DNA of 18,072 nucleotides from contig JALSTO010000063.1 in assembly GCA_026983685.1 (NCBI GenBank), forward strand, positions 1 to 18,072, written 5' to 3'. This stretch comes from Aquificaceae bacterium (GTDB lineage: Bacteria; Aquificota; Aquificia; Aquificales; Aquificaceae). A program made the translations under genes and the position numbers. This document shows, piece by piece, positions 6,809 through 12,869 of this stretch. The stretch's first letter is position 1. The number at the start of each line of letters is the position of its first letter. The notes beneath the pieces are model-generated. The model was not told the DNA's origin and ran no database searches. It was given only the letters and a program-made list of their open reading frames with translations.

Positions 6809-7888
6809 ATGGGCTTGCGTCTCAGGGATAGGATATATCCGGGGAAAATCCAGTTGAGCTCTGACTCCCAGCCCCTCTGGGTTCACTGTGCGAGCGTCGG
6901 AGAGTTCAACACCTTCAAGCCCATATTGAGGGAGCTCCGTAGAAGATACCCCGTGGTTCTTACTTACTTCTCACCGAGGGCTGAGGAGTTCCTGAGCTCG
7001 GGCTCTACCCTCTACGATGCCCTTTACCCCTTACCCCTTGACCTTCCTCCCCTGATCAGAAGGTTTGAGTCTATTGTCAGACCGAGGGCTATAATCATAG
7101 TTGAGAGGGAGCTCTGGCCTTCCCTGCTGATGTCCACCCGCTCTAAAAAAATTCTGGTAAATGCTTACGCTAAGGAGAGTTTTCTGGAAAGGCTTTTGGT
7201 CAGGAAATACTCCCTTATCCTCGCAAGAAGTGAGGAGGATAGGGAGCTCTTTGAGAGAGAAGGAGCTAAGAGGGTCGTTGTCTGCGGAAACCTGAAGCTC
7301 GTTCAGGAGGGAAGCCCTGAGAAGATAGAGCTCGGGATAGGTGAGGAGTGCAGGCTCCTTGTGGGTGGTAGCACGAGGGAGGGGGAGGAGGAGCTCCTTC
7401 TGAGGCTCTTTGCTGAGCTAAGGTCCTCCTTTCCCCTCAAACTGGTTCTTGCTCCGAGGCACGTTGAAAGGGCTGAGGAGGTTCACAGGCTTGCCCAGAG
7501 CATGGGCTTTAAAACCAGCAGGTGGAGTTCACCCGACCCTAAATGGGAGGTCCTCATAGTTGATACCCTCGGAAAACTCAGGTCCTTTTACGAACTTGCG
7601 GATGTCACCTTCGTAGGCGGAACCTTCTCTTCCGTCGGTGGTCACAACCTCATTGAACCCGCCTACCTCGGGAAGCCTGTTGTCTTCGGTCCAAGGACCC
7701 ACAAGGTGAAGGATATGGAAGAGCTACTCCTGAAAGAGGGCTACGGGTTCAGGGCTGAGAACTACGGGGAGCTCAAGAGGATAGTAGAAAAACTCCTCAG
7801 GGAGGGCTTCAGGCCAGCGAGAGACCTTAAATCTCATTCCGTAGAGGTCAAGAGATGTTACCTTGAGAACTTACTGGCTGAGCTTTAA
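6809..7888 (+). CDS. waaA: 3-deoxy-D-manno-octulosonic acid (Kdo) transferase, WaaA/KdtA
   Basis: WaaA transfers Kdo from CMP-Kdo to the lipid A precursor at the inner membrane. The 359-residue protein starts MGLRLRDRIYPGK and soon reaches LWVHCASVGEFNTFKP, where Glu32 corresponds to the catalytic Glu of the Aquifex aeolicus enzyme. Other signatures are LTYFSPRAEEF, VERELWPSL, ILVNAYAKES, the Rossmann-fold turn LAPRHVERAEEV and the donor-site segment GGTFSSVGGHNLIEP. The usual N-terminal transmembrane anchor of proteobacterial WaaA is absent, as I recall for the A. aeolicus protein. The frame is open 38 codons further upstream through the neighbouring gene, but that stretch is unlike WaaA, so ATG 6809 was chosen. 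No Shine-Dalgarno sequence is seen. Its 3' end overlaps the convergent ArsC-like gene by 18 bp. Confidence 0.95.
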   Translation: MGLRLRDRIYPGKIQLSSDSQPLWVHCASVGEFNTFKPILRELRRRYPVVLTYFSPRAEEFLSSGSTLYDALYPLPLDLPPLIRRFESIVRPRAIIIVERELWPSLLMSTRSKKILVNAYAKESFLERLLVRKYSLILARSEEDRELFEREGAKRVVVCGNLKLVQEGSPEKIELGIGEECRLLVGGSTREGEEELLLRLFAELRSSFPLKLVLAPRHVERAEEVHRLAQSMGFKTSRWSSPDPKWEVLIVDTLGKLRSFYELADVTFVGGTFSSVGGHNLIEPAYLGKPVVFGPRTHKVKDMEELLLKEGYGFRAENYGELKRIVEKLLREGFRPARDLKSHSVEVKRCYLENLLAEL

Positions 7889-8272
7889 AAGCTCCCTTAT
7901 GTGCTCCTCAATTATCTGTAAGGTTTTTCTGAAGGAGTCTTCCCTCTTATCAGGCTCGTCTATAAGCCAGTTCTCCCTGCGCTTGTGAGCCAAGGTGAAC
8001 TCACACTTTTCCCTTGCCTCGTTGCACATCGTTATGAGCACATCTATCTTCCCGTAGGGTATCTTCTCAAGGGGTTTGGGATGAAGCCCTTCCGTAGGGT
8101 ATCCCTTCTCCTCAAGTACTTTCAGGGTTAAGGGATGAGCCTCCTTCCGGGGCTCTGTGCCTGCGGAGAAGACCTCAACCTTTATACCCATGCTGGAGAG
8201 AAGATGGCGCGCTACAGCTTCAGCCATCAGGCTCCTGATCGCATTACCTCTGCTTACAAAGGCTATCTTCAT
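7871..8272 (-). CDS. ArsC / low-molecular-weight phosphatase-fold protein lacking the nucleophile Cys
   Basis: The 133-residue protein has the overall sequence of thioredoxin-coupled arsenate reductases. The anion-binding loop, normally C-x-G-N-x-x-R-S, reads SRGNAIRS with Ser7 (codon AGC) in place of the nucleophilic Cys. The rest of the ArsC machinery seems kept: AGTEPRKEAHPLTLKVLEEKG, the redox pair Cys83 and Cys90 in MCNEAREKC, and Asp105 in WLIDEP at the general-acid position. It could be an inactive oxyanion-binding protein, a weak Ser-dependent enzyme, or a regulator. The ATG at 8270-8272 was chosen because family members begin at MKIAFV; an in-frame ATG six codons earlier overlaps the lpxB start. 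It is divergent from lpxB (16 bp apart) and has no other arsenic-resistance gene beside it. Confidence 0.88.
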   Translation of the reverse strand: MKIAFVSRGNAIRSLMAEAVARHLLSSMGIKVEVFSAGTEPRKEAHPLTLKVLEEKGYPTEGLHPKPLEKIPYGKIDVLITMCNEAREKCEFTLAHKRRENWLIDEPDKREDSFRKTLQIIEEHIRELLKLSQ

Positions 8273-8288
8273 GGTCTTTAATAATATC
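8273..8288. promoter_or_regulatory. Divergent promoter between the ArsC-like gene and lpxB
   Basis: Only 16 bp separate the two chosen start codons. On the plus strand TTTAAT (8277-8282) would start transcription on the A of the lpxB ATG, with CTTACA (8253-8258, 18-bp spacer) as a possible -35. On the minus strand TATTAT (8281-8286) would start it about 2 nt before the ArsC-like ATG. No Shine-Dalgarno sequence is present on either strand. Hexamers this AT-rich can arise by chance, so the case rests on the same layout recurring at the other divergent pairs. Confidence 0.5.
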
Positions 8289-9416
8289 ATGCCCCGCAGG
8301 CTCTTCCTCTCGGTCGGAGACCTATCCGCTGCTAACTACCTGTGGGAGATACTGAGGGAAGGCTTTGATAGGTATGAGCTTGTGGGGATAACAGATGAAG
8401 GGCTTGAAAGCCTCGGTGTTAGGAGCGTTGCAAAGATCTCCCAGATATCGGTGGTGGGTCTTGCGGAGGTCCTGCCGAAGCTCCTTGAGATAAAGAGAGT
8501 ATTCTCCCGGGTGGTGGAGGAGCTGAAAGAGTGCGACGTCCTGATAGCCTGCGATGCTCCAGGCTTCAACCTGAGGCTCATAAAGGAGGCAAGAAGGCTC
8601 GGTGTGAAAAGGGTAATATACTTTATCTCTCCTCAGGTCTGGGCTTGGAAGCCAAAGAGGGCTGAGACTATAGCCAAGTACTCCGATCACCTTATAGTCA
8701 TACTTCCCTTTGAGATAGGGTTCTACAGAAAGTATGAGGGGAAGGATTTTAAGGTTCACTACGTAGGACATCCCCTCGTTGATATGGTCTCCCCAGGAGT
8801 TGGAGAGGAGGAGTTTCGCTCCGTACTTGGTCTTTCCTCAGGGAGGATAATCAACCTTATGCCCGGTAGCAGGTGGGGAGAGATCAGAAGGCACACACCC
8901 CTTCTCAGAGGGGTCTTGAGCCAGCTCCTTGAGGAGCACAAAGACCTCTCCTTTGTCCTGCCCACCTTTGAGGAGTTCAAGGAATTTCTCTCGGAGAGCT
9001 TTGATAACCTTCCTGTAAAGATTCTGACCGCTAAGGATTTGGAGAGACCCGCCTACAGCTCTATGTTTCACTCGGAGCTTTCCCTGATAGCCTCTGGCAC
9101 CTCCTCCCTTGAAGCAGCCATTGCAGGAAATCCCCACATCGTCTTTTACAGGGTGAACCCCATCACATACATCTTGGCTAAGCTCCTCGTCAAGGTTCCC
9201 TACGTCAGCCTTCCCAATCTCATACTGAAGAGGGAAGTCGTCCCGGAGATGATAAACACCCCCCCTGAGGAGATAGCCTCACAGGTTAAAGAGCTCCTGA
9301 AAAGCGACAGAAAAAGGGAGCTTATGAGAGAGGAGCTCACGGGTGTCAGGGAGCTCTTGGGCGGGAGCGGTTCCCTCCAGAGGCTCAGAGAGCTCTTCCT
9401 TGAGCTCACAGGTTGA
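8289..9416 (+). CDS. lpxB: Lipid-A-disaccharide synthase LpxB
   Basis: LpxB joins UDP-2,3-diacylglucosamine and lipid X to form the lipid A disaccharide, a peripheral inner-membrane step. The 375-residue protein shows CDAPGFN (88-94, the D-x-P-x-F-N motif with the catalytic Asp89), YFISPQVWAWKPKR (111-124), VGHPLVD, the P-G-S-R motif at 192-195 and the donor-site segment SGTSSLEAAIAGNPHIVFYR. The N-terminal loop normally G-E-x-S-G-D is G-D-L-S-A-A here (10-15), a mild departure. ATG 8289 places the start directly before the first strand RRLFLSVG, as in the family; upstream in-frame ATGs lie inside the divergent gene. The transcript is predicted to be leaderless. Its TGA stop overlaps the -35 element of the next gene. 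Confidence 0.94.
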   Translation: MPRRLFLSVGDLSAANYLWEILREGFDRYELVGITDEGLESLGVRSVAKISQISVVGLAEVLPKLLEIKRVFSRVVEELKECDVLIACDAPGFNLRLIKEARRLGVKRVIYFISPQVWAWKPKRAETIAKYSDHLIVILPFEIGFYRKYEGKDFKVHYVGHPLVDMVSPGVGEEEFRSVLGLSSGRIINLMPGSRWGEIRRHTPLLRGVLSQLLEEHKDLSFVLPTFEEFKEFLSESFDNLPVKILTAKDLERPAYSSMFHSELSLIASGTSSLEAAIAGNPHIVFYRVNPITYILAKLLVKVPYVSLPNLILKREVVPEMINTPPEEIASQVKELLKSDRKRELMREELTGVRELLGGSGSLQRLRELFLELTG

Positions 9417-9441
9417 CTTGTCCATCTCCCTTTCCCATACT
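9413..9441 (+). promoter_or_regulatory. Sigma-70-type promoter of the NosL-like membrane protein gene
   Basis: TTGACT (9413-9418) and CATACT (9436-9441) are separated by exactly 17 bp, with the -35 overlapping the lpxB stop codon. Transcription would begin near 9448, one base before the ATG at 9449-9451. The 32 bases between the lpxB stop and this ATG are pyrimidine-rich and hold no Shine-Dalgarno sequence, which fits a leaderless mRNA. Confidence 0.65.
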
Positions 9442-9448
9442 TTTTAAC

Positions 9449-10081
9449 ATGTTTAAGGAAACAACCATCCTGATAGTGCTCAGCAGGGTCGTTGAGTTTC
9501 TCGGGATAATAACCACCATATTCCTCATGTTCAAAGGCTACAAGCTCAGATACGTCTTCCTCGTCGGGGGTGTTGTTGTCCTGAGCCTTGTGGTAAGCGT
9601 CCTCGGCCTCTTTGCAAAGGAGTACCTTGAGTACATAGCTCTCACAGACCTGTTGCTCACAGCATCGGTTCTTGGGGGAGTCGCCTTCTATGTCAGCAGG
9701 CACCCCGAGAGGACCAAGGATTTCACCCCTCCAGAGAACTGCAGGTGTCCCGTGTGCAACGTCCTGATAGTGAACGAGGACGAGCTCTGCACCATGAAGA
9801 TAGGGAACTACACCTACTACTTTGACACCTGCGACCACATGATAAAGCTCCTTAAAGAGGCTGACTTCTTTCTTGAGAAGAAGGACCTCCCCGGCGGGGA
9901 GGTTAAGGATATATACGTAAAGGCTAAAGATACTGGAAGGTGGAGGAAGATAGAGAACGTCAAGGTGGTTGAGGAGGGGGGAACTTACAGGGCTTACGAG
10001 AAGGCGGACGGCAAGGAGGTCCTTGACTTAGAGAAACTCCTGGAGAGCTTCAAGGACAAGCTCAGGAGGAGGAAGGGTTAG
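9449..10081 (+). CDS. Three-TM protein with a Cys-rich NosL/TRASH-like domain
   Basis: The 210-residue protein has three predicted membrane segments (about 5-29, 34-56 and 63-82), then a soluble domain. That domain opens with C98-R-C100-P-V-C103, continues with Cys114 in DELCTM and the stretch GNYTYYFDTCDHM (Cys128, His130, Met131), and ends with KDIYVKAKDTGRWRKIENVKVV. This order (C-P-x-C near the start, an aromatic strand before a Cys/Met pair, then D-x-x-t-G-x-W) recalls NosL and TRASH-type metal-binding domains, so copper or zinc binding is a reasonable inference, not a demonstrated one. The frame is open back to a TTG at 9413, but those residues are unlikely to be translated given the promoter there. 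It follows lpxB by 32 bp and overlaps the convergent glycosyltransferase gene by 54 bp. Confidence 0.85.
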   Translation: MFKETTILIVLSRVVEFLGIITTIFLMFKGYKLRYVFLVGGVVVLSLVVSVLGLFAKEYLEYIALTDLLLTASVLGGVAFYVSRHPERTKDFTPPENCRCPVCNVLIVNEDELCTMKIGNYTYYFDTCDHMIKLLKEADFFLEKKDLPGGEVKDIYVKAKDTGRWRKIENVKVVEEGGTYRAYEKADGKEVLDLEKLLESFKDKLRRRKG

Positions 10082-10975
10082 GCACTCATAGGTACCTGTT
10101 TTACACCTCTTGGGATTCGGGGAGCAGGGCGAACAACCCGCAGGATTGTCTATATAAGAGCCTATGAGTGGATAGAAGCCGTATTTAGAGGAGGTCGCTG
10201 TGTAGATTGTCAGGGCTGGAACACCGAGGGCGTTCGCTATGTGAACGGGTGAAGAATCGTTGGACACGACGAGCTTTGCTCCTCCTACAACAGCCATGAG
10301 CTCCCTCAGGTTCGTCCTACCAACGAGGTCCTTGAAAGAAGCCCTTCTCTTTAGCTCCTCAGCCTTATCCCTGTCGGAGGGAAGCCCGGTGACAACAACC
10401 TCAGCCTTAAGACCTGCTATGAGCCTTTCCCAATTCGCAATGCTCCACTCCTTGAGGGAGAAGTTTGAAAAGGGATTTACCACGACGTAGCCCTTCTCTT
10501 CTAAACCGAATCTCTTAAGTGTCTCTCTCTTTTCCTCCTCTCCGAGGGGAAGGAATGTTTCCCTAACGAAGTTCTTCACACCGAGGGGTTTCAGGAGCTC
10601 AAGGTTTCTGTCAATCTCATGGAGCTCCCAGCGGTGGGGAACTATGTGGGTGAAAGCCCACCTGAACTCAGACCTGTCAAAGCCGATCCTGACCGGTATC
10701 CTTGAAGAAAGGATTATGAGGGCTGTCCTCATGGACCTGTGGGGCACGAGGGCTACATCAAACCCTCTTAACCTTTTTAATATTGTGAAGCTCTCAAAAA
10801 ACCCTTTACCAAAAGGGACAAGCCCTATGTCCCATCCCCTGAAGAGCTCCCTTATGAAGGGTCTGCCGGCGAAGAAGACCTCAGAATCGGGAAAGTTCTT
10901 CCTTACACTCCTTATCAGAGGAGTTGTCAGTATTACATCCCCGAGGTATGCGGTTTGCCAGATTAAGAACCTCAA
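10028..10975 (-). CDS. Glycosyltransferase family 9 (ADP-heptose:LPS heptosyltransferase-like)
   Basis: Family 9 enzymes add heptose to the lipopolysaccharide inner core on the cytoplasmic side of the inner membrane. The 315 residues begin FLIWQTAYLGDVILTTPLI, with Asp13 at the catalytic-base position, and include the acceptor-domain stretch VALVPHRSMRTALI, the donor-domain opening VVVNPFSNFSLKEWS, and SNDSSPVHIANALGVPAL, equivalent to the G-D-(T/S)-G-P-x-H motif of WaaC/WaaF. A Cys cluster (CSPCSPNPKRC then C) near the C terminus is common in WaaF-like proteins. The start is TTG at 10975, overlapping the TGA stop of the upstream lipoprotein gene by 4 bp (TTGA), with GGGTGAGGA just before it. 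Whether it is heptosyltransferase I, II or another sugar transferase cannot be told. Its last 54 bp are antisense to the NosL-like gene. Confidence 0.9.
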   Translation of the reverse strand: MRFLIWQTAYLGDVILTTPLIRSVRKNFPDSEVFFAGRPFIRELFRGWDIGLVPFGKGFFESFTILKRLRGFDVALVPHRSMRTALIILSSRIPVRIGFDRSEFRWAFTHIVPHRWELHEIDRNLELLKPLGVKNFVRETFLPLGEEEKRETLKRFGLEEKGYVVVNPFSNFSLKEWSIANWERLIAGLKAEVVVTGLPSDRDKAEELKRRASFKDLVGRTNLRELMAVVGGAKLVVSNDSSPVHIANALGVPALTIYTATSSKYGFYPLIGSYIDNPAGCSPCSPNPKRCKTGTYECLTLPPPELVLEALQEFL

Positions 10976-11418
10976 TCCTCACCCACAGGCTTCGGTGGAG
11001 CGTAGGGGGTTATGTCCGCGATCAGCCACCTGTCACCTTCCTTTATCAGGACGAAGCTGAAGAGTTTCTCAATACCACTTTTGTCGGTTATACTCACCTT
11101 AAGGAGCGCCGTCCTGTCCCCTATGAGCTTACCCTCCCTTACCTCAAACTCATCTATGTTAGCTCCCATCGTGCTCAGCACACAGGCAAGAACCTCGGAA
11201 GGCTTCATCTCGGTGAACTGAACGGGAATCCTAATGTCCTTAATAAGTCCGTCCCTGAAGGAGGGGTGGAGATATCTGAGAGCTTCCTTACCTTCCTTTT
11301 CCTGAATCTCATCAAGGAACTCCTCCGCCACATCCTTTGCCTTGTTGTAAGGCTCACCGCAGGACTTGAGGACAAAGAGGAGGGCTACTCCAAGTAAGGC
11401 AAGGACTAACTTCCTCAT
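10972..11418 (-). CDS. Small lipoprotein with an NTF2/DUF4878-like domain
   Basis: The 148-residue protein starts MRKLVLALLGVALLFVLKSC, a lipoprotein signal peptide with Cys20 as the likely lipidated residue; Lys at -2 makes the lipobox (LKSC) less than ideal. The mature part reads like a small NTF2-fold domain of the lumazine-binding/DUF4878 type: KDVAEEFLDEIQEKEGKEALRYL... in outline, then a paired-strand region ALLKVSITDKSG and a final VLIKEGDRWLIADI. No enzymatic residue is evident; such proteins are usually periplasmic or membrane-tethered with unknown roles. It precedes the GT9 gene with a 4-bp overlap, so both are one operon, and it is divergent from pntAA with 16 bp between. ATG 11416-11418 was chosen because it begins the signal peptide and lies exactly where a TATAAT predicts transcription start. 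Confidence 0.85.
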   Translation of the reverse strand: MRKLVLALLGVALLFVLKSCGEPYNKAKDVAEEFLDEIQEKEGKEALRYLHPSFRDGLIKDIRIPVQFTEMKPSEVLACVLSTMGANIDEFEVREGKLIGDRTALLKVSITDKSGIEKLFSFVLIKEGDRWLIADITPYAPPKPVGED

Positions 11419-11434
11419 GCTAAAATTATACACC
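11419..11434. promoter_or_regulatory. Divergent promoter between the lipoprotein gene and pntAA
   Basis: This 16-bp spacer is the clearest of its type. On the minus strand TATAAT (11425-11430) with TTGAGA (11449-11454) 18 bp upstream forms a near-consensus promoter whose start falls exactly on the A of the lipoprotein ATG; the -35 lies within pntAA. On the plus strand TAAAAT (11421-11426) would start about 2 nt before the pntAA ATG, with no convincing -35. Neither gene has a Shine-Dalgarno sequence. Confidence 0.65.
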
Positions 11435-12586
11435 ATGCTTATCGGCGTTCTCAAGGAAAGGTACCCCAACGAGAAGAGGGTCTCCCTCGTCCCCTCAGAG
11501 GTAGCTAAGCTACTCAAGAAAGGTGCGGGCATCCTCGTTGAAAGGGGCTCAGGAGAGGCTGCGGGTTTCAGTGACGAGGAGTACGCGCAGGCTGGTGCGG
11601 AGCTTGTAGAAAGGGCTGAGGTCTTTGATAGGGCTGATATACTCCTCAAGGTAAGGGACCTGATGGCTGACAGGGATAACTTCCTTCAGGAGGCAGAAAA
11701 GTACAGGGGTAAAACCATCATAGGCTTCCTTGAACCCTTCAGTGTTGGCGATATATATGAAAAAGTCAGGGAACTTAAACTGACAGCCTTTGCGATGGAG
11801 CTCATCCCGAGGATAACGAGGGCACAGAGTATGGATGCCCTCTCATCAATGGCAACGGTTGCGGGTTACAAGGCTGTACTTATCGCTGCCAATATGCTCC
11901 CCAAGATGTTCCCTATGCTTATGACTGCAGCTGGAACTGTTCTTCCCGCCAAGGTCTTCGTAGTGGGGGCGGGAGTTGCCGGTCTTCAGGCTATAGCCAC
12001 CGCCAAGAGGCTCGGGGCTGTGGTTCAGGCTTACGATATAAGACCTGCGGCTAAGGAGCAGGTTCTCTCTCTCGGTGCCAAGTTCGTTGAGCTCGGGCTT
12101 GAGAGCGAGCAGGCTGAGGACAAAGGAGGCTACGCAAAGGCTATGGATGAAGAGTTCTACAGAAGACAGAGGGAGATGATGAAGGAGGTCGTGGGAGAGA
12201 GCGATGTGGTGATAACAACCGCCATGGTGCCGGGAAAGAGGGCTCCCGTCCTGATAACCGAAGACATGGTGAAGGGGATGAGACCTGGCTCCGTTATAGT
12301 GGACCTTGCCTCTGAGAGGGGAGGAAACTGCGAGCTCACCGTTCCCGGAGAGGTTGTAGAGAAATACGGTGTGAGGATAGTAGGGGCTGTGAACCTTCCC
12401 TCTCAAGTGCCCCACGATGCCAGTCAGATGTATGCGAGAAACGTTGTGAACTTCCTCAGCCTTATCCTCAAGGACGGAGAGCTGAAGATTGACACCGAGG
12501 ATGAGATAGTCAGAGAGACCCTCCTTTTCAAGGAGGGTGAGCTTGTCAGTGAAAGGATAAAGGAGTTTGTAAGCGGAGGAGGTTGA
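11435..12586 (+). CDS. pntAA: NAD(P) transhydrogenase subunit alpha 1 (NAD-binding domain I), PntAA
   Basis: This is the soluble NAD(H)-binding subunit of proton-translocating transhydrogenase, which moves hydride between NADH and NADP+ using the proton gradient. The 383 residues start MLIGVLKERYPNEKRVSLVP, as in the alanine dehydrogenase/PntA family, followed by MELIPRITRAQSMDALSSMA (121-140) and the NAD-binding fold with GAGVAG (178-183) and AYDIRPAAKEQV (199-210). VIVDLASERGGNCE and NLPSQVPHDASQMYARN are further family marks. It ends after domain I with no membrane helices, so alpha is split as in several thermophiles. The upstream extension of the frame was rejected because ATG 11435 matches the family N terminus. 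It overlaps pntAB by 1 bp (TGATG). Confidence 0.96.
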   Translation: MLIGVLKERYPNEKRVSLVPSEVAKLLKKGAGILVERGSGEAAGFSDEEYAQAGAELVERAEVFDRADILLKVRDLMADRDNFLQEAEKYRGKTIIGFLEPFSVGDIYEKVRELKLTAFAMELIPRITRAQSMDALSSMATVAGYKAVLIAANMLPKMFPMLMTAAGTVLPAKVFVVGAGVAGLQAIATAKRLGAVVQAYDIRPAAKEQVLSLGAKFVELGLESEQAEDKGGYAKAMDEEFYRRQREMMKEVVGESDVVITTAMVPGKRAPVLITEDMVKGMRPGSVIVDLASERGGNCELTVPGEVVEKYGVRIVGAVNLPSQVPHDASQMYARNVVNFLSLILKDGELKIDTEDEIVRETLLFKEGELVSERIKEFVSGGG

Positions 12587-12867
12587 TGGAAGACTTCGTT
12601 ATGTACTTTACCATCTTCGTGCTCTCCATGTTTGTGGGCTTTGAGGTCATAACAAAGGTCCCCCCCACCCTTCACACACCCCTCATGTCTGGCTCAAACG
12701 CCATATCGGGGATAACTATAGTTGGGGCTTTGATATCTGCTGGTTCTGGACACTCACTCCTCACTACAGCTCTCGGTTTAATAGCCCTGGTCTTTGCAAC
12801 CATAAACGTCGTGGGCGGGTTCCTCGTAACCCACAGAATGCTTGAGATGTTCAGGAGGAAGGACTGA
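12586..12867 (+). CDS. pntAB: NAD(P) transhydrogenase subunit alpha 2 (membrane), PntAB
   Basis: The 93-residue protein supplies the membrane helices that in E. coli form the C-terminal part of PntA. Three hydrophobic segments are visible, around 5-20, 38-55 and 60-80. The conserved stretch VPPTLHTPLMSGSNAISG carries His30, a good candidate for the protonatable residue of the channel because PntB has Asn where the E. coli subunit has its key His. The ATG at 12586 overlaps the pntAA stop by 1 bp and lies 6 nt after GGAGG (12575-12579 in GGAGGAGG); a TTG just upstream at 12583 is a less likely start. It sits 2 bp before pntB in a tight operon. Confidence 0.95.
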   Translation: MEDFVMYFTIFVLSMFVGFEVITKVPPTLHTPLMSGSNAISGITIVGALISAGSGHSLLTTALGLIALVFATINVVGGFLVTHRMLEMFRRKD

Positions 12868-12869
12868 TA

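Noticed and set aside
8157..8288. Upstream extension of lpxB by 44 codons
   Set aside because: It is antisense to the conserved start of the ArsC-like gene; family N termini align with ATG 8289.
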